From NCBI RefSeq assembly GCF_028640845.1, contig NC_080546.1, forward strand, positions 82,493,757 through 82,557,756: a DNA stretch of 64,000 nt, read 5' to 3'. Of the stretch, positions 20,470-30,461 are shown in pieces. The stretch is from Ahaetulla prasina (Eukaryota; Chordata; Lepidosauria; Squamata; Colubridae). Position numbers and translations under genes: made by a program. The number at the start of each line of letters is the position of its first letter. Position 1 is the first letter of the stretch. The notes under the pieces are model-generated. The model saw only the letters and a program-made list of their open reading frames with translations. It did no database searches and was not told where the DNA came from.

Positions 20470-20692
20470 AATTCCTTGCAAGTTGGAGTCTGGGCAACTG
20501 AATGGAGCCAGCAGACTGTTTTAGTGGCTGGATGCCCTTCCTGTTGCCAATGCGGAGTTTTGTTCAGCAGGTATATTCTCAGTGTGCCCAGAGAGAGAAA
20601 TATCCTAGGATCGAACTCAGGGACTCCTGATTGTGAGGCGGGAGCTCTGCCTCTAGGCCACTGCACCGCTAACCCCATATAAATTATCATCA
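20470..20692 (-). mobile_element. tRNA-derived SINE, distinct family
   Basis: On the minus strand a tRNA-like head (GCAGTGGCCTAGAGGC, B box GAGTTCGATCCTAGG) leads into a body containing CAACAGGAAGGGCATCCAGC. This body differs from both other SINE families in the window. Confidence 0.65.
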
Positions 20693-20794
20693 TTATTAAA
20701 AGCACCATTTTGTCTTCTCATACACTGTGGCTTGTAGACTTTGGGCATGGAATTCAATGCTACTTAGTTAGCAGAGGGGGGGAAAAAATACACC

Positions 20795-20945
20795 TGGCTA
20801 GGTGGCTCAGTGGCTAAGACGCTGAGCTTGTCGATCAGAAAAAGGTCAGGAGTTTGGCGGTTCGAATCCCTAGTATAGGTCTAGGGGGTTGGACTAGATG
20901 ACCTGCAAGGTCCCTTCCAACTCTGCTACTGTTATTACTGTTATA
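20795..20945 (+). mobile_element. Short SINE: Sauria-like tRNA head with CR1 3' tail
   Basis: The head (GGTGGCTCAGTGGCTAAGACG, B box GGTTCGAATCCC) matches the Sauria SINE head. It is joined directly to a CR1 3' terminus (GGGTTGGACTAGATGACC, AAGGTCCCTTCCAACTCTG) and an ATT-rich end. The absence of the usual Sauria body suggests a chimeric SINE adapted to CR1 machinery. Confidence 0.65.
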
Positions 20946-21376
20946 AGTCATTGAGACATGCATTTTGGTAATTGCCACATTTATTTTAATTAAAGGAACT
21001 GCTGTTTTGCAAAATCAATCAATAAATCAGCTACATAAAAACCATTGGAGGCTTCTCTTTTTAAAGAGTCCCTGCTTTGGACACTTGAGTTCTCAGAAGT
21101 AATGTACAAGAGACAACGAGATGAACCTTGGGAATGTTGTGGGAATGGGACAGAATGAACTGTGAATGCCAAAAATTAAAATGTTTTTTTTTTTAACAAA
21201 TTCATTTTAAATAATTAAATTGAATTGCTAAATTGTCCTGCGGCGAGCTGCCTCGCAGAAAGTTGGCTGTGGCGAGTTGGCTGTGGCGAGTTCTCCCATT
21301 CCGACATTCTATTTCTTCCAATGTATTCCAAGATGAAATATTTTAAAACCTTTCTTAAATATTTAATTGTTTAATA

Positions 21377-21530
21377 TTTAGGGGACCGAAGGCTAAAAAC
21401 ATATGAAGAACGGTTGCAAAGATTGTGCAAGTCTAGTTTAATGAAAAGAAGGACATGAGGACAGTCTTCCAATATCTAAGGCCACAAAGAAGAGAGGGTC
21501 AACTTATTCTTCAAAATACCATTAATACAT
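21377..21530 (+). mobile_element. CR1 internal fragment
   Basis: It matches the CR1 segment encoding RRLKTYEERLQ...SLMKRR and the following HKEEG region of the copy at 58775-59690, truncated at both ends. Confidence 0.75.
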
Positions 21531-21704
21531 GTCTACGGAACAGCGCATAGCATACATATATAAAAGGAAGAAACCTTTTAAATTCATTGAAGACACCAAA
21601 GCTTTTTCTATAAGTTAAAGCTGTAGATAATGAAAAAAAAAATGCTACTACTTTTGAAACATTTTAAATTATTTAGTAAAAAAAAAAAATACTTCCATCT
21701 CTTC

Positions 21705-21949
21705 ATTGTGAATGGAGTTTATGAAATTCAAGAGTAAGGTTTGTATTATGTATGACTATAACTTGTTGCTGGCAATCCTTATGATTTATATTGATATATT
21801 GATCATCAATTGTGTTGTAAATGTTGTACCTTGATGAACGTATCTTTTCTTTTATGTACGCTGAGAGCATATGCACCAAGACAAATTCCTTGTGTGTCCA
21901 ATCACACTTGGCCAATAAAAATTCTATTCTATTCTATTCTATTCTATTA
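21705..21949 (+). mobile_element. AATAG-tailed LINE, 3' UTR fragment
   Basis: It shares GGCAATCCTTATGATTTATA, TGTACCTTGATGAACG, GCATATGCACCAAGAC and CACTTGGCCAATAAAA with the longer copy at 46690-47458, then ends in a short ATTCT array. Confidence 0.85.
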
Positions 21950-22610
21950 GCTCCGATTGGTAGCGAGAGTACGGTGAGCACTTAAAAAGGAGGGTCAGAC
22001 AGACGGAACCTGTGTACATTCAAACAAAATACACACTCAATCTTTATGAAAGGTTGACATATCGACCGGCTGTCAGTCTAGAGATCATCTATATGGGCTT
22101 TGTAGAAGGCTCTCCAATGGAGGAATAGAGAGTTTTATAGAATATAGATCATTTTTTTGGGGGGGAAAAAAAGGCTTTCCTTAGCTAGACAAGCACATAC
22201 TTCATTGAAAAAGCATTTTTGTTACTCACTGACCCCAATAGCAAGTTCAAATGTTCTATCATGTGAGTATTCTTTGTTACATTAAAAAAAAAGAAGAAGA
22301 AATAGCATATAAATGTTATTGCACAGGTGTCGCTTCTAGAGGCCCAGTACAGCCTGTCATTATTCGCTGAATGTTCAACATCAATTTCTAAAAAAGATTT
22401 TTTTTTTGAATTACAACAAGTGCCCCTATATGCAATTTCTACTTAATTCTCTCTCTCTTTTTTTTTTTCGCTACTCAAACACTATAGTGCTTTTCAAGTG
22501 AGGCTTCCTTTGACTTATTTTTTTTATTTTCTGATGGCAACTAGAAAAGAAGGCACTCTAAAAGTACCAAGGAAGGAAGAGAGAAGGAAGCAAGCAAGGA
22601 AAATCCTTTC
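21950..22610. other. Interval with no recognised element
   Basis: AT-rich sequence with several poly-T runs. No repeat family or coding signal was recognised. Confidence 0.45.
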
Positions 22611-22698
22611 TTGAATATACATACATACATACATACATATATATATCAACCTTTGGTTATTCGGGTTTTCTCCCACGTAAAATTGGAAGTGTCTTGGC

Positions 22699-22732
22699 GA
22701 CGTTTCGACGAAGTCTCATTCATCATCTTCAG
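22699..22732 (-). ncRNA. Hammerhead-like motif, left arm
   Basis: Minus strand: CTGAAGA, one extra T, stem GATGAA pairing with TTCGTC across loop TGAGAC, then GAAACGTC. CTGAAGA fits the hammerhead core CUGANGA, and GAAAC fits the second conserved strand. The extra base between core and stem II, and the lack of an obvious stem I, leave catalysis unproven. Confidence 0.4.
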
Positions 22733-23014
22733 GCTTCAGCTTCATGCTTCTGGGAGCAATGTGTGCTCGCAGCTGTTTCTTCCTTTTAACTGCTAGTGGG
22801 GGTTTGAACTGATTGGGTGGGAGCTTGGCTGTGCTCTGATTGGATGGGAGTTTTTTGTGCTCTGATTGGCTGGGGGTGTGTCCTGTTTGGGTGGGGGCTT
22901 GGTTGTGCTCAGATTAGTCTGAGTTGCACGGGGATTTGAGCTGGTGAGCTTCATTGCTGTTGTTTGGCTTCGTGTTCGAACATGAACTTGCTCCCAGAAG
23001 CACGAAGCTGAAGC

Positions 23015-23048
23015 CTGAAGATGATGAATGAGACTTCGTCGAAACGTT
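23015..23048 (+). ncRNA. Hammerhead-like motif, right arm
   Basis: CTGAAGA at 23015-23021, T, stem 23023-23028 (GATGAA) pairing with 23035-23040 (TTCGTC), then GAAAC at 23041-23045 followed by GTT instead of GTC. The loss of the GTC at the expected cleavage position suggests this arm is decayed. Confidence 0.35.
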
Positions 23049-23272
23049 GCCAAGACACTTCCAATTTTACGTGGGAGAAAACCCGAATAACCAAAGACCT
23101 ACATACAAACACCCGTGAAAACCTCAGAATGAAAATATAAATATATATATATAGGCTCAAAAAACTTTTCTTCCAATCCTGTCTTCGTTTGTTGATAGCC
23201 ATGCAGTTCCTTTATTTCACTTCTGACCTCTGCTGCTGAAATATATTTAAGCTGAATGTGTATTTCAACAGG

Positions 23273-23372
23273 AAATAGAATAGAATTCTTGATTGGCCAA
23301 GTATGACTGCACACACAAGGAATTTGTCTTTGGTGCATATGCTCTCATAAAGAGAATAAAATGCACCTAGTC
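23273..23372 (-). mobile_element. AATAG-tailed LINE, 3' end fragment
   Basis: AATAGAATAGAATTC followed by the complement of the conserved 3' UTR (GGCCAAGTATGACTGCACAC, AAGGAATTTGTC, ATATGCTCTC). Confidence 0.8.
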
Positions 23373-23431
23373 CATCTTTTCATTAAACTACCCAATTCTT
23401 GCAACCATTCTTTTTATGTTTTAGTCTGCAG

Positions 23432-23673
23432 CAGAGGTGGGTTTCAGCAGGTTCTGACCAGTTCTGGAGAACCGGTAGCAGAAATTTTGAGTAGTTCAGA
23501 GAACCGGTAGTAAAAATTCGGACTGCTTCATCCCCATCTATTCTCTGTCTCCTAAGTCCCAGCTGATCAGGAGGAAATGAAGATTTTGCAGTATCCTTCC
23601 CCTGCCACGCCCACCAAACCATGCCACGCCCACCAACAGAACCGGTAATAAAAAATTTTGAAACCCACCACTC
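23432..23673. mobile_element. hAT-type MITE
   Basis: It starts CAGAGGTGGGTTTCAGCAGG and ends TGAAACCCACCACTC. Imperfect 8-bp flanks are GTCTGCAG (23424-23431) and GTCTCTAG (23674-23681). The interior holds GAACCGGTAG motifs and GCCACGCCCACCAA repeats, the family signature. Confidence 0.78.
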
Positions 23674-23787
23674 GTCTCTAGACCCCTAATCATCTTAGTT
23701 GCTCTTCTTTGCATTCTTTCCAGAGTCTCAACATCTTTTTTTTCACATTGTGGTGACCAAAAATTGGATACAGTAATCCAAGTGTAT

Positions 23788-24181
23788 GTCAGGGTTCTGA
23801 GTGATGTCCTAATTAAATCATCGGCCTCGAGCTAAGCTTCAAAAGAAATCCAGTTATTTATTAGGACCTTCATGTCGGCACATTCCAAGTAAAGCCAACT
23901 CTGACCTCACTTGATTCATGTCCTGGCTCTGACCCTGTTTCCCCCTCCCCCCAAGGTATGTCATCAGTCACATTCCCCAATGAAGCAATTTCATGGATTG
24001 TAGAGTCCCTCCCTCTGGCCACTGTGGGTATCCACGGAGATGGCCTTGACATAGAGTTGGCTGGAATGTGTTTTTGTTTTGACTGAAGTGTGATTCCCTT
24101 GCTGCAGCTGTGAGGCTTTGTTCCCCATGCCCCTGCCTATGGCAACTTGTGGGGAGGTCGGGAATGCTTCGCAAGTTGACA
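23788..24181 (-). mobile_element. Solo LTR, family G, 394 bp
   Basis: It runs TGTCAGGGTTCTG to AAGTTGACA on the plus strand with a perfect target-site duplication GTGTA (23783-23787 and 24182-24186). On the minus strand an AATAAA signal falls near the 3' end (plus 23858-23863), fixing the orientation. No match to the U3 ORF of families A-E was seen. Confidence 0.88.
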
Positions 24182-24967
24182 GTGTAGTTTTACTAAAGCT
24201 TTATGAATTGGAATAAATACTTCAGGTGGTCTTGATTCTATCCCTCTGTTAAAGCAGCCTAGGCTTGTATTGGCATTTTTGGCTGCTGCCAAACACTGTT
24301 GACTCATATTTAACTGATTGTCCACTAGGACTCCAAGATCTCTCTCACTATTAAGCCACATTCACCTAATCTGTATTGTACATTTGATTTTTCTTGCCTA
24401 AGTGTAGAACCTTACTTTTCTCTCCATTGAATTTCGCTTTGTTATGTGGGACGAAATGTCCATCTGGTTGGGTTCCAAGCTGGGAGAAAGACACTGGAAA
24501 CACGGAAGCTGATTGGAAAGACGGTTGAATGATGAAGCAGAACCCACATGTGATTCTGGGTAGCTGACAAAATGGAGTTGAGACTGAGATGGGGGGTGTT
24601 TATACCTTCTTTTGGGCTTTGCACTTGAGCTTCCTGTTCCTGTGCAAGAACATGTGTTCTATTGGCTGTTGTCAGATTCCTATGGCGGTCATCTACGGGT
24701 TATATAGGGGTCATAGCTGGCTCTACAGATAAAAGGGGAAATGCAAATCCTAGGTGCTTGTCTGAGATAATTTGGTTGAGGTTTAGGCTGCTCTGGAGTG
24801 ACACAATGAAGGGGCTTGTGTACTGAAAGGGTGTTAGGCAATTCCTATTTTGGCTTAATGGTTTTTGTCCTGTTTTGGATCTTGAATGAGGGGGCTTGCT
24901 TCTAATTCTACCATTCTGCCTTTGTTCAGACTTTGCTGTAGGGAGTTTCAAAATATCCTGTCTTGAA

Positions 24968-24968
24968 T

Positions 24969-25003
<35 letters not shown>

Positions 25004-25930
25004 TTTCTATTTTTATACAGCCCTTCTCCCGAAGGACTCAGGGCGGTGTACAGCCAAGTAAAAATACAGTATATACAGATTAAAAGAAATTAAAAGAAAA
25101 CATATTATATTGTGGCCGAAAATTTAAAACAGTTTAAAATCTTAAAATATAAATAACCCCAATAAAAATTTTAATTCAGTCCCGCTTGAATGAATAGGTG
25201 CATTTTCAGCTCACGGCGAAAAGTCCGAAGATCAGGCACTTGATGTAAACCAGCGGGAAGTTCATTCCAAAGCATAGGAGCTCCAACAGAGAAGGCCCTT
25301 CCCCTAGGGGCCGCCAACCGACATTGCTTGGCGGACGGCACCCTGAGAAGGCTTTCTCTGTGAGAGCGTACGGGTCGGTGGGAGGCAAAAGGTAACAGCA
25401 GGTGGTCCCGTAAGTCCCCGGGTCCTAAGCCATGGAGCACTTTAAAGGTGGTAACCAAAATCTTGAAGCGCACCCGAAAGACTACAGGAAGCCAGTGCAA
25501 ACTGCGCAGGATTGGTGTTACATGGGAGCAACGAGTTGCTCCCACTATTACCCGCGCAGCTGCATTCTGGACTAGCTGCAGCCTCCGGGTGCACCTCAAG
25601 GGCAGCCCCATGTAGAGAGCATTGCAATAGTCCAGGCGGGAAGTGACAAGGGCATGAGTGACCGTGCATAAGGCATCCCGGTGAAGGAAGGGGCGCAACT
25701 GGCGCACCAAGCGTACTTGGTGGAAGGCCCTCTTGGAGACGGCCGCCAAATGATCGTCAAACGACAGCCGCCCATCCAAGAGGACACCCAAATTGCGCAC
25801 CCTCTCCGTTGGGGCCAATAACTCGCCCCCCACAGCCAGCTGCGGCTGCAGCTGACTGTACCGGGGTGCCAGCATCCACAGCCACTCCGTCTTGGAGGGA
25901 TTGAGCTTGAGTCTGTTTCTCCCCATCCAG
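24968..25930 (-). mobile_element. L3-type CR1 LINE, 5'-truncated, 251-codon ORF intact
   Basis: The uninterrupted minus-strand ORF 25171-25926 starts MGRNRLKLNPSKTEWLWM and ends with FIQAGLN and a stop, covering the region from just after the catalytic palm to the ORF2 C-terminus. The 3' UTR has the GCCCTGAGTCCTTCGG-type stem and an AATAAA-type tail (24968-25010). The intact frame and clean tail suggest a recent insertion. Confidence 0.92.
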
Positions 25931-26165
25931 ACTCGTATGGATTTCTGCTGCAGTATTTGCTTTGCCTATGAATAGAGCTATCTAAATACTTGTCTTTCTC
26001 TTTCAATAAGCTCTTTATCTCTTAAGTGCTGACATCTGCTATGAGCTATTAAGGGAAGTGGGGGCTGTTTTCTGCCTCTAAAAAACCATGTTTCTCCATT
26101 TCTCCCTTTGGGGAAATACAATATTCTGCCTTTTTAATATTTTAATATTTCTTAAAATATTATAT

Positions 26166-26650
26166 ACCGTATTTTTCAGGGTATAAGATGCACCTTTTTC
26201 CTTCAAAAAAGAGGGTGAAAATCTGGGTACGTCTTATACTCCGAATGTAGCCCCACCCAGCTTCTCAAACGGAGGTTTCAGAGGCTGAAAAAAGCATCAG
26301 AAATGGAGCTTCAGAAAAAAAGCCCCCAAACAGAGCTTCAGAAAAAAGGCCTCAGAAACAGAGCTTCAGAAGCTTTTTTTTTCTGAAGCTCTGTTGGAGG
26401 CTTTCAGAAGCAGAAAGAAGTTTTTTTCTTAAACCATGTTTCAGAAGTTTCAGAAGCAGAAAAAAAAAAAGCAAGGCACAGAGCTCACAACCAAGGAACC
26501 TGTTGCTAAAATTCACCTCTGGGAACAGCTGATTGCGGGTATTCCGGGAGGCCGATCCACCTGCCAATCAGCTTTTTTCTTATTTTCCTCCTCAAAAACT
26601 AAGGTGCGTCTTATACTCCGGTGCATTTTATACTCTGAAAAATACGGTAT
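26166..26650. mobile_element. TIR MITE with ACCGTATTTTTC ends
   Basis: The inverted termini are ACCGTATTTTTCAGGGTATAA and TTATACTCTGAAAAATACGGT, with TATA on both sides. The interior has internal repeats of the type GAGCTTCAGAAAAAA. This TIR is widespread in vertebrates. I do not assign a superfamily because the flanks are themselves TA-rich. Confidence 0.75.
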
Positions 26651-26770
26651 ATATAATAGCAGAGGGTTTCTCACAGTTAGATAGGGCCCAGTGTTCAAGT
26701 CTGTCGAGATCCATCTGGCTCTTGAGCCTATCTTCTGGAGTGTTGGCTACTCCTGCCAGCTCCTGAAAAT

Positions 26771-27248
26771 AAAGTAAATGAGGATTGACAAACCATGCCT
26801 AAGCTAATTTCCTATCAGTGCAAAACTAGATAAGAATCAGCAAGCAAGATAAGCACAGAGGGAAGAACAGTAATGGATGCACCAGATCGAAGCAAGGGTA
26901 CCATTGGAATGGAAATATTGTGATGTTATCCACTACACAAGCAGGTTGCACACCAAAATGAATGTGACAAATGTTTTGTAAATATTTATCATGAACATCG
27001 CTGGTTGAAATTCCCTTTGGAACATATTGTTAGCACCAAATATGTATTCATTTTTTTTTATACTGGTAAAAATAGCTAAAATCAGATTATTTTTCCTATT
27101 GATAATCTATTTTGTGCAGCAGAAAAAAAAACATATCAGGAGGAATATCCTCTGCTTAGGCCTTCGCAGCCATAAACACTTCCCATGTCATTAGCAAAGA
27201 TGCATGAGCTCCGTGGCACTTTTTTTCATACAATACTTACTTACGTAC
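26771..27248. other. Interval with no recognised element
   Basis: No repeat or coding signal was recognised. Confidence 0.5.
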
Positions 27249-27772
27249 TGTTGTGTCCATGCCTCCCGAGCAGGGCCTGCTTCCAGAAAGTGACTTGGAA
27301 AATGAGGGGGAAGGGCCATCAGGACTTACCTCGGGAGCACTCGCTTCCCTGGCTCAGTTCCAGGAGCTAGAAGTAGATCAGGTAGAAGAAATAACGAGGC
27401 CTCCGTCCCCTGACTCTTTTCCCCCCCAGGCCACGCCTTCAGACCCAGCTGATGGCAATCAGGCTTGGTTGGACCCTAAGTTTCGTAGGCAGGAGAGGAG
27501 GGAACAACAGATGCAGGGGTGGGGCAGGACTAGGAAGTGCTGAGTCATGGAGCCACACCCCACAGAATATAAAGGCAGCCAGAGCTGCTGTGCCTCTTCG
27601 TAGCAGGCAAATCAACTGATTAACTAAGAGCTGAAGTTTGTTCCTGGGTGACTCAACAGCGTCGAGGGAGATAACAGAGACACTTGGTAGACGCTCGCTA
27701 TTCTGCTGCCAGAGCTGATAGTGCCGGCTAATTAAGCCATCACTCGGACGGAGGCGAAGGGGGGACAGAACA
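27249..27772 (+). mobile_element. Solo LTR, family D, with U3 ORF
   Basis: It runs from TGTTGTGTCCATG to GGGACAGAACA with decayed flanks CGTAC and CTTAT. The U3 frame (phase GTT GTG) is open to 27543: LLPESDLENEGEGPSG, PPSPDSFPP and DPKFRRQERREQQMQGWGR. Promoter-like AATATAAAGGC follows at about 27566. Confidence 0.82.
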
Positions 27773-27980
27773 CTTATGACATCATTCTGAAATAGAAAAG
27801 TTTTTATCTGCATATTTTAATCGTAATCTTAATCTTAGTAAGTTTATTACTAATACACAAAAGGGCATGCAAAATATGGACAATTGCCAAACAGAATCCC
27901 ATTTTAAATAATACAATCCTTCTGAAATAATACCAAACCGTCAAGAGGGAGAGATATACTAAGGAATGTAGGGTGGACAT

Positions 27981-28330
27981 CAGTGGTGAAATCCAAATTT
28001 TTCCACTAGCGGTTCTGTGGGCGTGGCTTGATGGGCGTGGTGTGGCTTGGTGGGTGTGGCTTGGTGAGCATGGCAGGGGAAGGATACTGCAAAATCTCCA
28101 TTCCCACCCCACTCCAGGGGAAGGATACTGCAAAATCTCTATTCCCTCCCCACTCCTGAGGGAAGGATATTGCAAAATCCCCATTCCCACACCACTCTGG
28201 GGCCAGCCAGAGATGGTATTTGCTGGTTCTCCGAACTACTCAAAATTTCCACTACCAGTTCTTCGAGCTGCTCAAATTTTCCACTACCGGTTCTCCAGAA
28301 CCTGTCAGAACCTGCTGGATTTCACCCCTA
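27981..28330. mobile_element. hAT-type MITE, 350 bp, with perfect 8-bp TSD
   Basis: The termini are CAGTGGTGAAATCCA and TGGATTTCACCCCTA, and GTGGACAT repeats perfectly at 27973-27980 and 28331-28338. The interior contains three to four tandem copies of a GGAAGGATACTGCAAAATCT-type unit of about 45-50 bases. Confidence 0.92.
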
Positions 28331-28338
28331 GTGGACAT

Positions 28339-29180
28339 GAATTTATATATTTATTTCGAAAATTGAAAGCCAAAGGCAGGCAACAGTTTGCCAGTTGTGC
28401 AGTCACAAACTTTTAAAATTCAATTTCTCCAAATCTTGGGGGAGTGTTTTTTTGGGATGAGGTTCTGGTGTTCTTATAGACAATAGGAAAAAAAAATCAT
28501 TCCCTTTTTTGCAATTTTTTAAAGAAATAATGACACATCATTAGAGTCCTCTTCTAAGGAGCACCTGGACCTACAATATTGCAACGTATCACAACATAGT
28601 TATTTAACTTACTTAAAAGATGCATGCTAATCAACTACCTTGATGTAGAGGTTTAATTAATTAAATTAATTTAATTAAAGAGAGACCTAAAAACCTATTT
28701 CACCCTCAGCCATAGAAAATCACTAAGTGGTTTTAGGCTGCTCAATTCTGTCACATGAATTTGCATTCTAGAATAAAAAAAAAGAAAAGAAATGCCAACC
28801 TTAATGAATGTCTAAAGGAATGACCTGATATAAATTAACTACTCAGATGTTACTCTACTACATAAATGTTTGAAGTTAACAACGATCGTTCACAAAGCAT
28901 AGGATGAGGTAGTTATCACATGTTCTATGTATACCCATTTGGGCCCCATTTGGACATTATCACTTAGGGGTGTAATCACTTTGGTTGCCAGCAGTTTAGA
29001 CATTAATGGCTGTGTGTTGTGTTATTTTGAGGGGACAGCACATTTACACTGTTATACAAGCTGTATACTCACTACTTTAAATTGTAGCCAAGTGTCATCT
29101 ATTCAGTGTTGTCACATGAAAAGATATACTTAAATATTTACAAAGTGTGAGGGACTGTATGTGTATGTATATAAAGTGGT
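28339..29180. other. Interval with no recognised element
   Basis: AT-rich; no repeat or coding signal recognised. Confidence 0.5.
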
Positions 29181-29370
29181 TTTTTTTTTCCTATTGAAGC
29201 AACCTGGTCTACCCAAATATGAAAGGGATCATACTGCTTCCCTTTCGCCTTTCAGCCCCAATCCAGGAGCCCTCCAGGCAGTCACTTTCACAACAAACTA
29301 TTTTGTGTTAAATAGACTGGGGCTGAAAGGCGAAAGGGAAGCAAGGTTGCTTCGTTAGGAAAAAAAAAAT
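29181..29370. repeat. Long imperfect inverted repeat (hairpin)
   Basis: A perfect 24-bp inverted pair lies at 29237-29260 and 29318-29341 (CTTCCCTTTCGCC... with its complement), with a 57-base loop. An outer pair of about 25 bp (TCCTATTGAAGCAACCT near 29189-29205 against AGGTTGCTTCGTTAGGA at 29345-29361) extends it. The left arm has 31 extra bases between the pairs. No known element was recognised. Confidence 0.8.
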
Positions 29371-29397
29371 CAATTTAATCTTTTCCCTGGTGCAGCT

Positions 29398-29526
29398 GAC
29401 AAAGAGGAGAACCAGTGGCTTAGTGTTTAATACATCTGCCTAATATGCAAGCAAGCCCAGCTTCGAATCCCAGAAGGGTATGGATAGCTGATGAGAGCTA
29501 AATAGCTTGAAATAGATCTATACTAG
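29398..29526 (+). mobile_element. tRNA-like SINE fragment
   Basis: It has A-box-like GTGGCTTAGTGTTTAATAC and B-box-like GCTTCGAATCCC with a short unique body. It could be an old relative of the MIR-like SINE at 45655. Confidence 0.5.
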
Positions 29527-29758
29527 TCTATACTAGGGTCCCTTGGACTGTAAGGCGAACAAACAAGTCAGTCCTAGAGGAGATCAACCCGGACTGCTCT
29601 TTAGAAGGCCAGATCCTGAAGAGGAAACTCAAATACTTTGGCCACATAATGAGAAGGAAGGACTCACTGGAGAAGAGCCTAATGCTGGGAAAGATTGAAG
29701 GCAAAAGAAGAAGAGGACGACAGAGAATGAGGTGGCTGGATGGAGTCACTGAAGCAGT
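29527..29758 (+). mobile_element. BovB LINE, ORF C-terminal fragment
   Basis: It encodes NPDCSLEGQILK-like sequence, then FGHIMRRKDSLEKSLMLGKI, EGKRRRGRQRMRWLDGVTEAV. This is the C-terminus of the RTE/BovB reverse transcriptase. It stops abruptly at TGAAGCAGTA, where AATAG-tailed LINE sequence begins. Confidence 0.88.
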
Positions 29759-29936
29759 ACAAATTCCTTGTGTGTCCAATCACACTTGGCCAATAAAGAA
29801 TTCTGTTCTGTTCTATTCTATTCTATTCTATTTTCTCTTCTACTCTACTCTACTCCACTCCATTCCCATTTCTCTATTCTATTCTATTCTATTCTATTCT
29901 ATTCTATTCTATTCTATTCTATTCTATATAAACTCT
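29759..29936 (+). mobile_element. AATAG-tailed LINE 3' end with ATTCT array
   Basis: ACAAATTCCTTGTGTGTCC and CACTTGGCCAATAAAG are followed by ATTCT/GTTCT/ACTCT variants and a pure ATTCT run (about 29872-29926). Confidence 0.88.
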
Positions 29937-30419
29937 CCTGTGCTTTGAACACTACAAATGTTTCTGGCACCTGACATGGACAGAGCGGACATAGAACAGT
30001 TTGGAAATATCTGTAACTCTAAAAATGGAGACTGCCATTTTTGAAAAAAGCCGCTCGAAATGCATAGCTTGGATGTGTCAACCCAACTCAATGCAAGAGA
30101 TTACTGTGGGAAAATATTTAGTTGATTAGTTCCAGTTGTCTCTTCACTTCTTGGAAGGATGAGAGAGAATATTTGGGGTGAACAGAACTGGTTGAATTCC
30201 TGAGTTTTTCAATAACTAATGTTGGAACTTTTCTGTGACAGACCTACTTATTTCTCCATTAGTAAAGATTTTACCATCTCATTGGCAAGTCTTAAATTCA
30301 GACTAAGACAAAAAAATATTTTTAAAAAAAGAATCATAAAAAGGCTAGAATTTTTTTAAAAATGGAATGCTTATTTCTAACTGAAGGTTTGTATAGTTTT
30401 CTTTGCTATTATCCACTTG

Positions 30420-30461
<42 letters not shown>

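Larger units (their letters stand above)
22640..23135 (-). mobile_element. Foldback Penelope-like element with inverted arms
   Basis: The left arm (about 22645-22780) is the reverse complement of the right arm (about 22985-23100). Both contain GTGTCTTGGC...TTCGACGAAGTCTC...CTTCAGGCTTCAGC and the complement of ACCCGAATAACCAAAG. The middle on the minus strand encodes Pro/Thr/Gln-rich RTRSQTTAMKLTSSNP and PPPKQDTPPANQST, shared with the copy at 52194-52875. No reverse transcriptase or GIY-YIG domain is present, so it is non-autonomous. The assignment rests on the inverted terminal sequences and the hammerhead-like motif that such elements are known to carry. Confidence 0.55.
24445..26675 (-). 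mobile_element. Solo LTR, family F, hosting an L3 LINE and a MITE
   Basis: It occupies the gap in the CR1 between identical 4-bp flanks GTTA (24441-24444 and 26676-26679), beginning TGTGGGACGAAATG and ending TTTCTCACA on the plus strand. On the minus strand a TATATAA element occurs near 24700 and TATAAACACC near 24600. It is homologous in blocks to 48159-49940, which also has a 4-bp duplication. Four-base duplications fit gammaretrovirus-like (ERV1) elements. Nested inside are 24968-25930 and 26166-26650. Confidence 0.75.
23685..26770 (-). mobile_element. Old CR1 LINE broken by two LTR insertions
   Basis: CR1 ORF2 sequence on the minus strand occurs in three collinear pieces: 23685-23787 (terminal region around VQRMQRRATKM), 24182-24444 ([54 protein letters not shown]), and 26680-26770 (AGVANTPEDRLKSQMDLDRL-like). 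The gaps are exactly filled by elements with their own target-site duplications. It is frameshifted and inactive. Confidence 0.85.

Noticed and set aside
25171..25926. 251-codon intact ORF as a host gene
   Set aside because: It contains the L3 LINE ORF2 C-terminus, with the L3 3' UTR and tail downstream, and matches several other copies in the window.
26166..26650. Assigning the ACCGTATTTTTC element to Tc1/mariner from TA flanks
   Set aside because: The flanks are long TA repeats, so the true target-site length cannot be read; superfamily left open.
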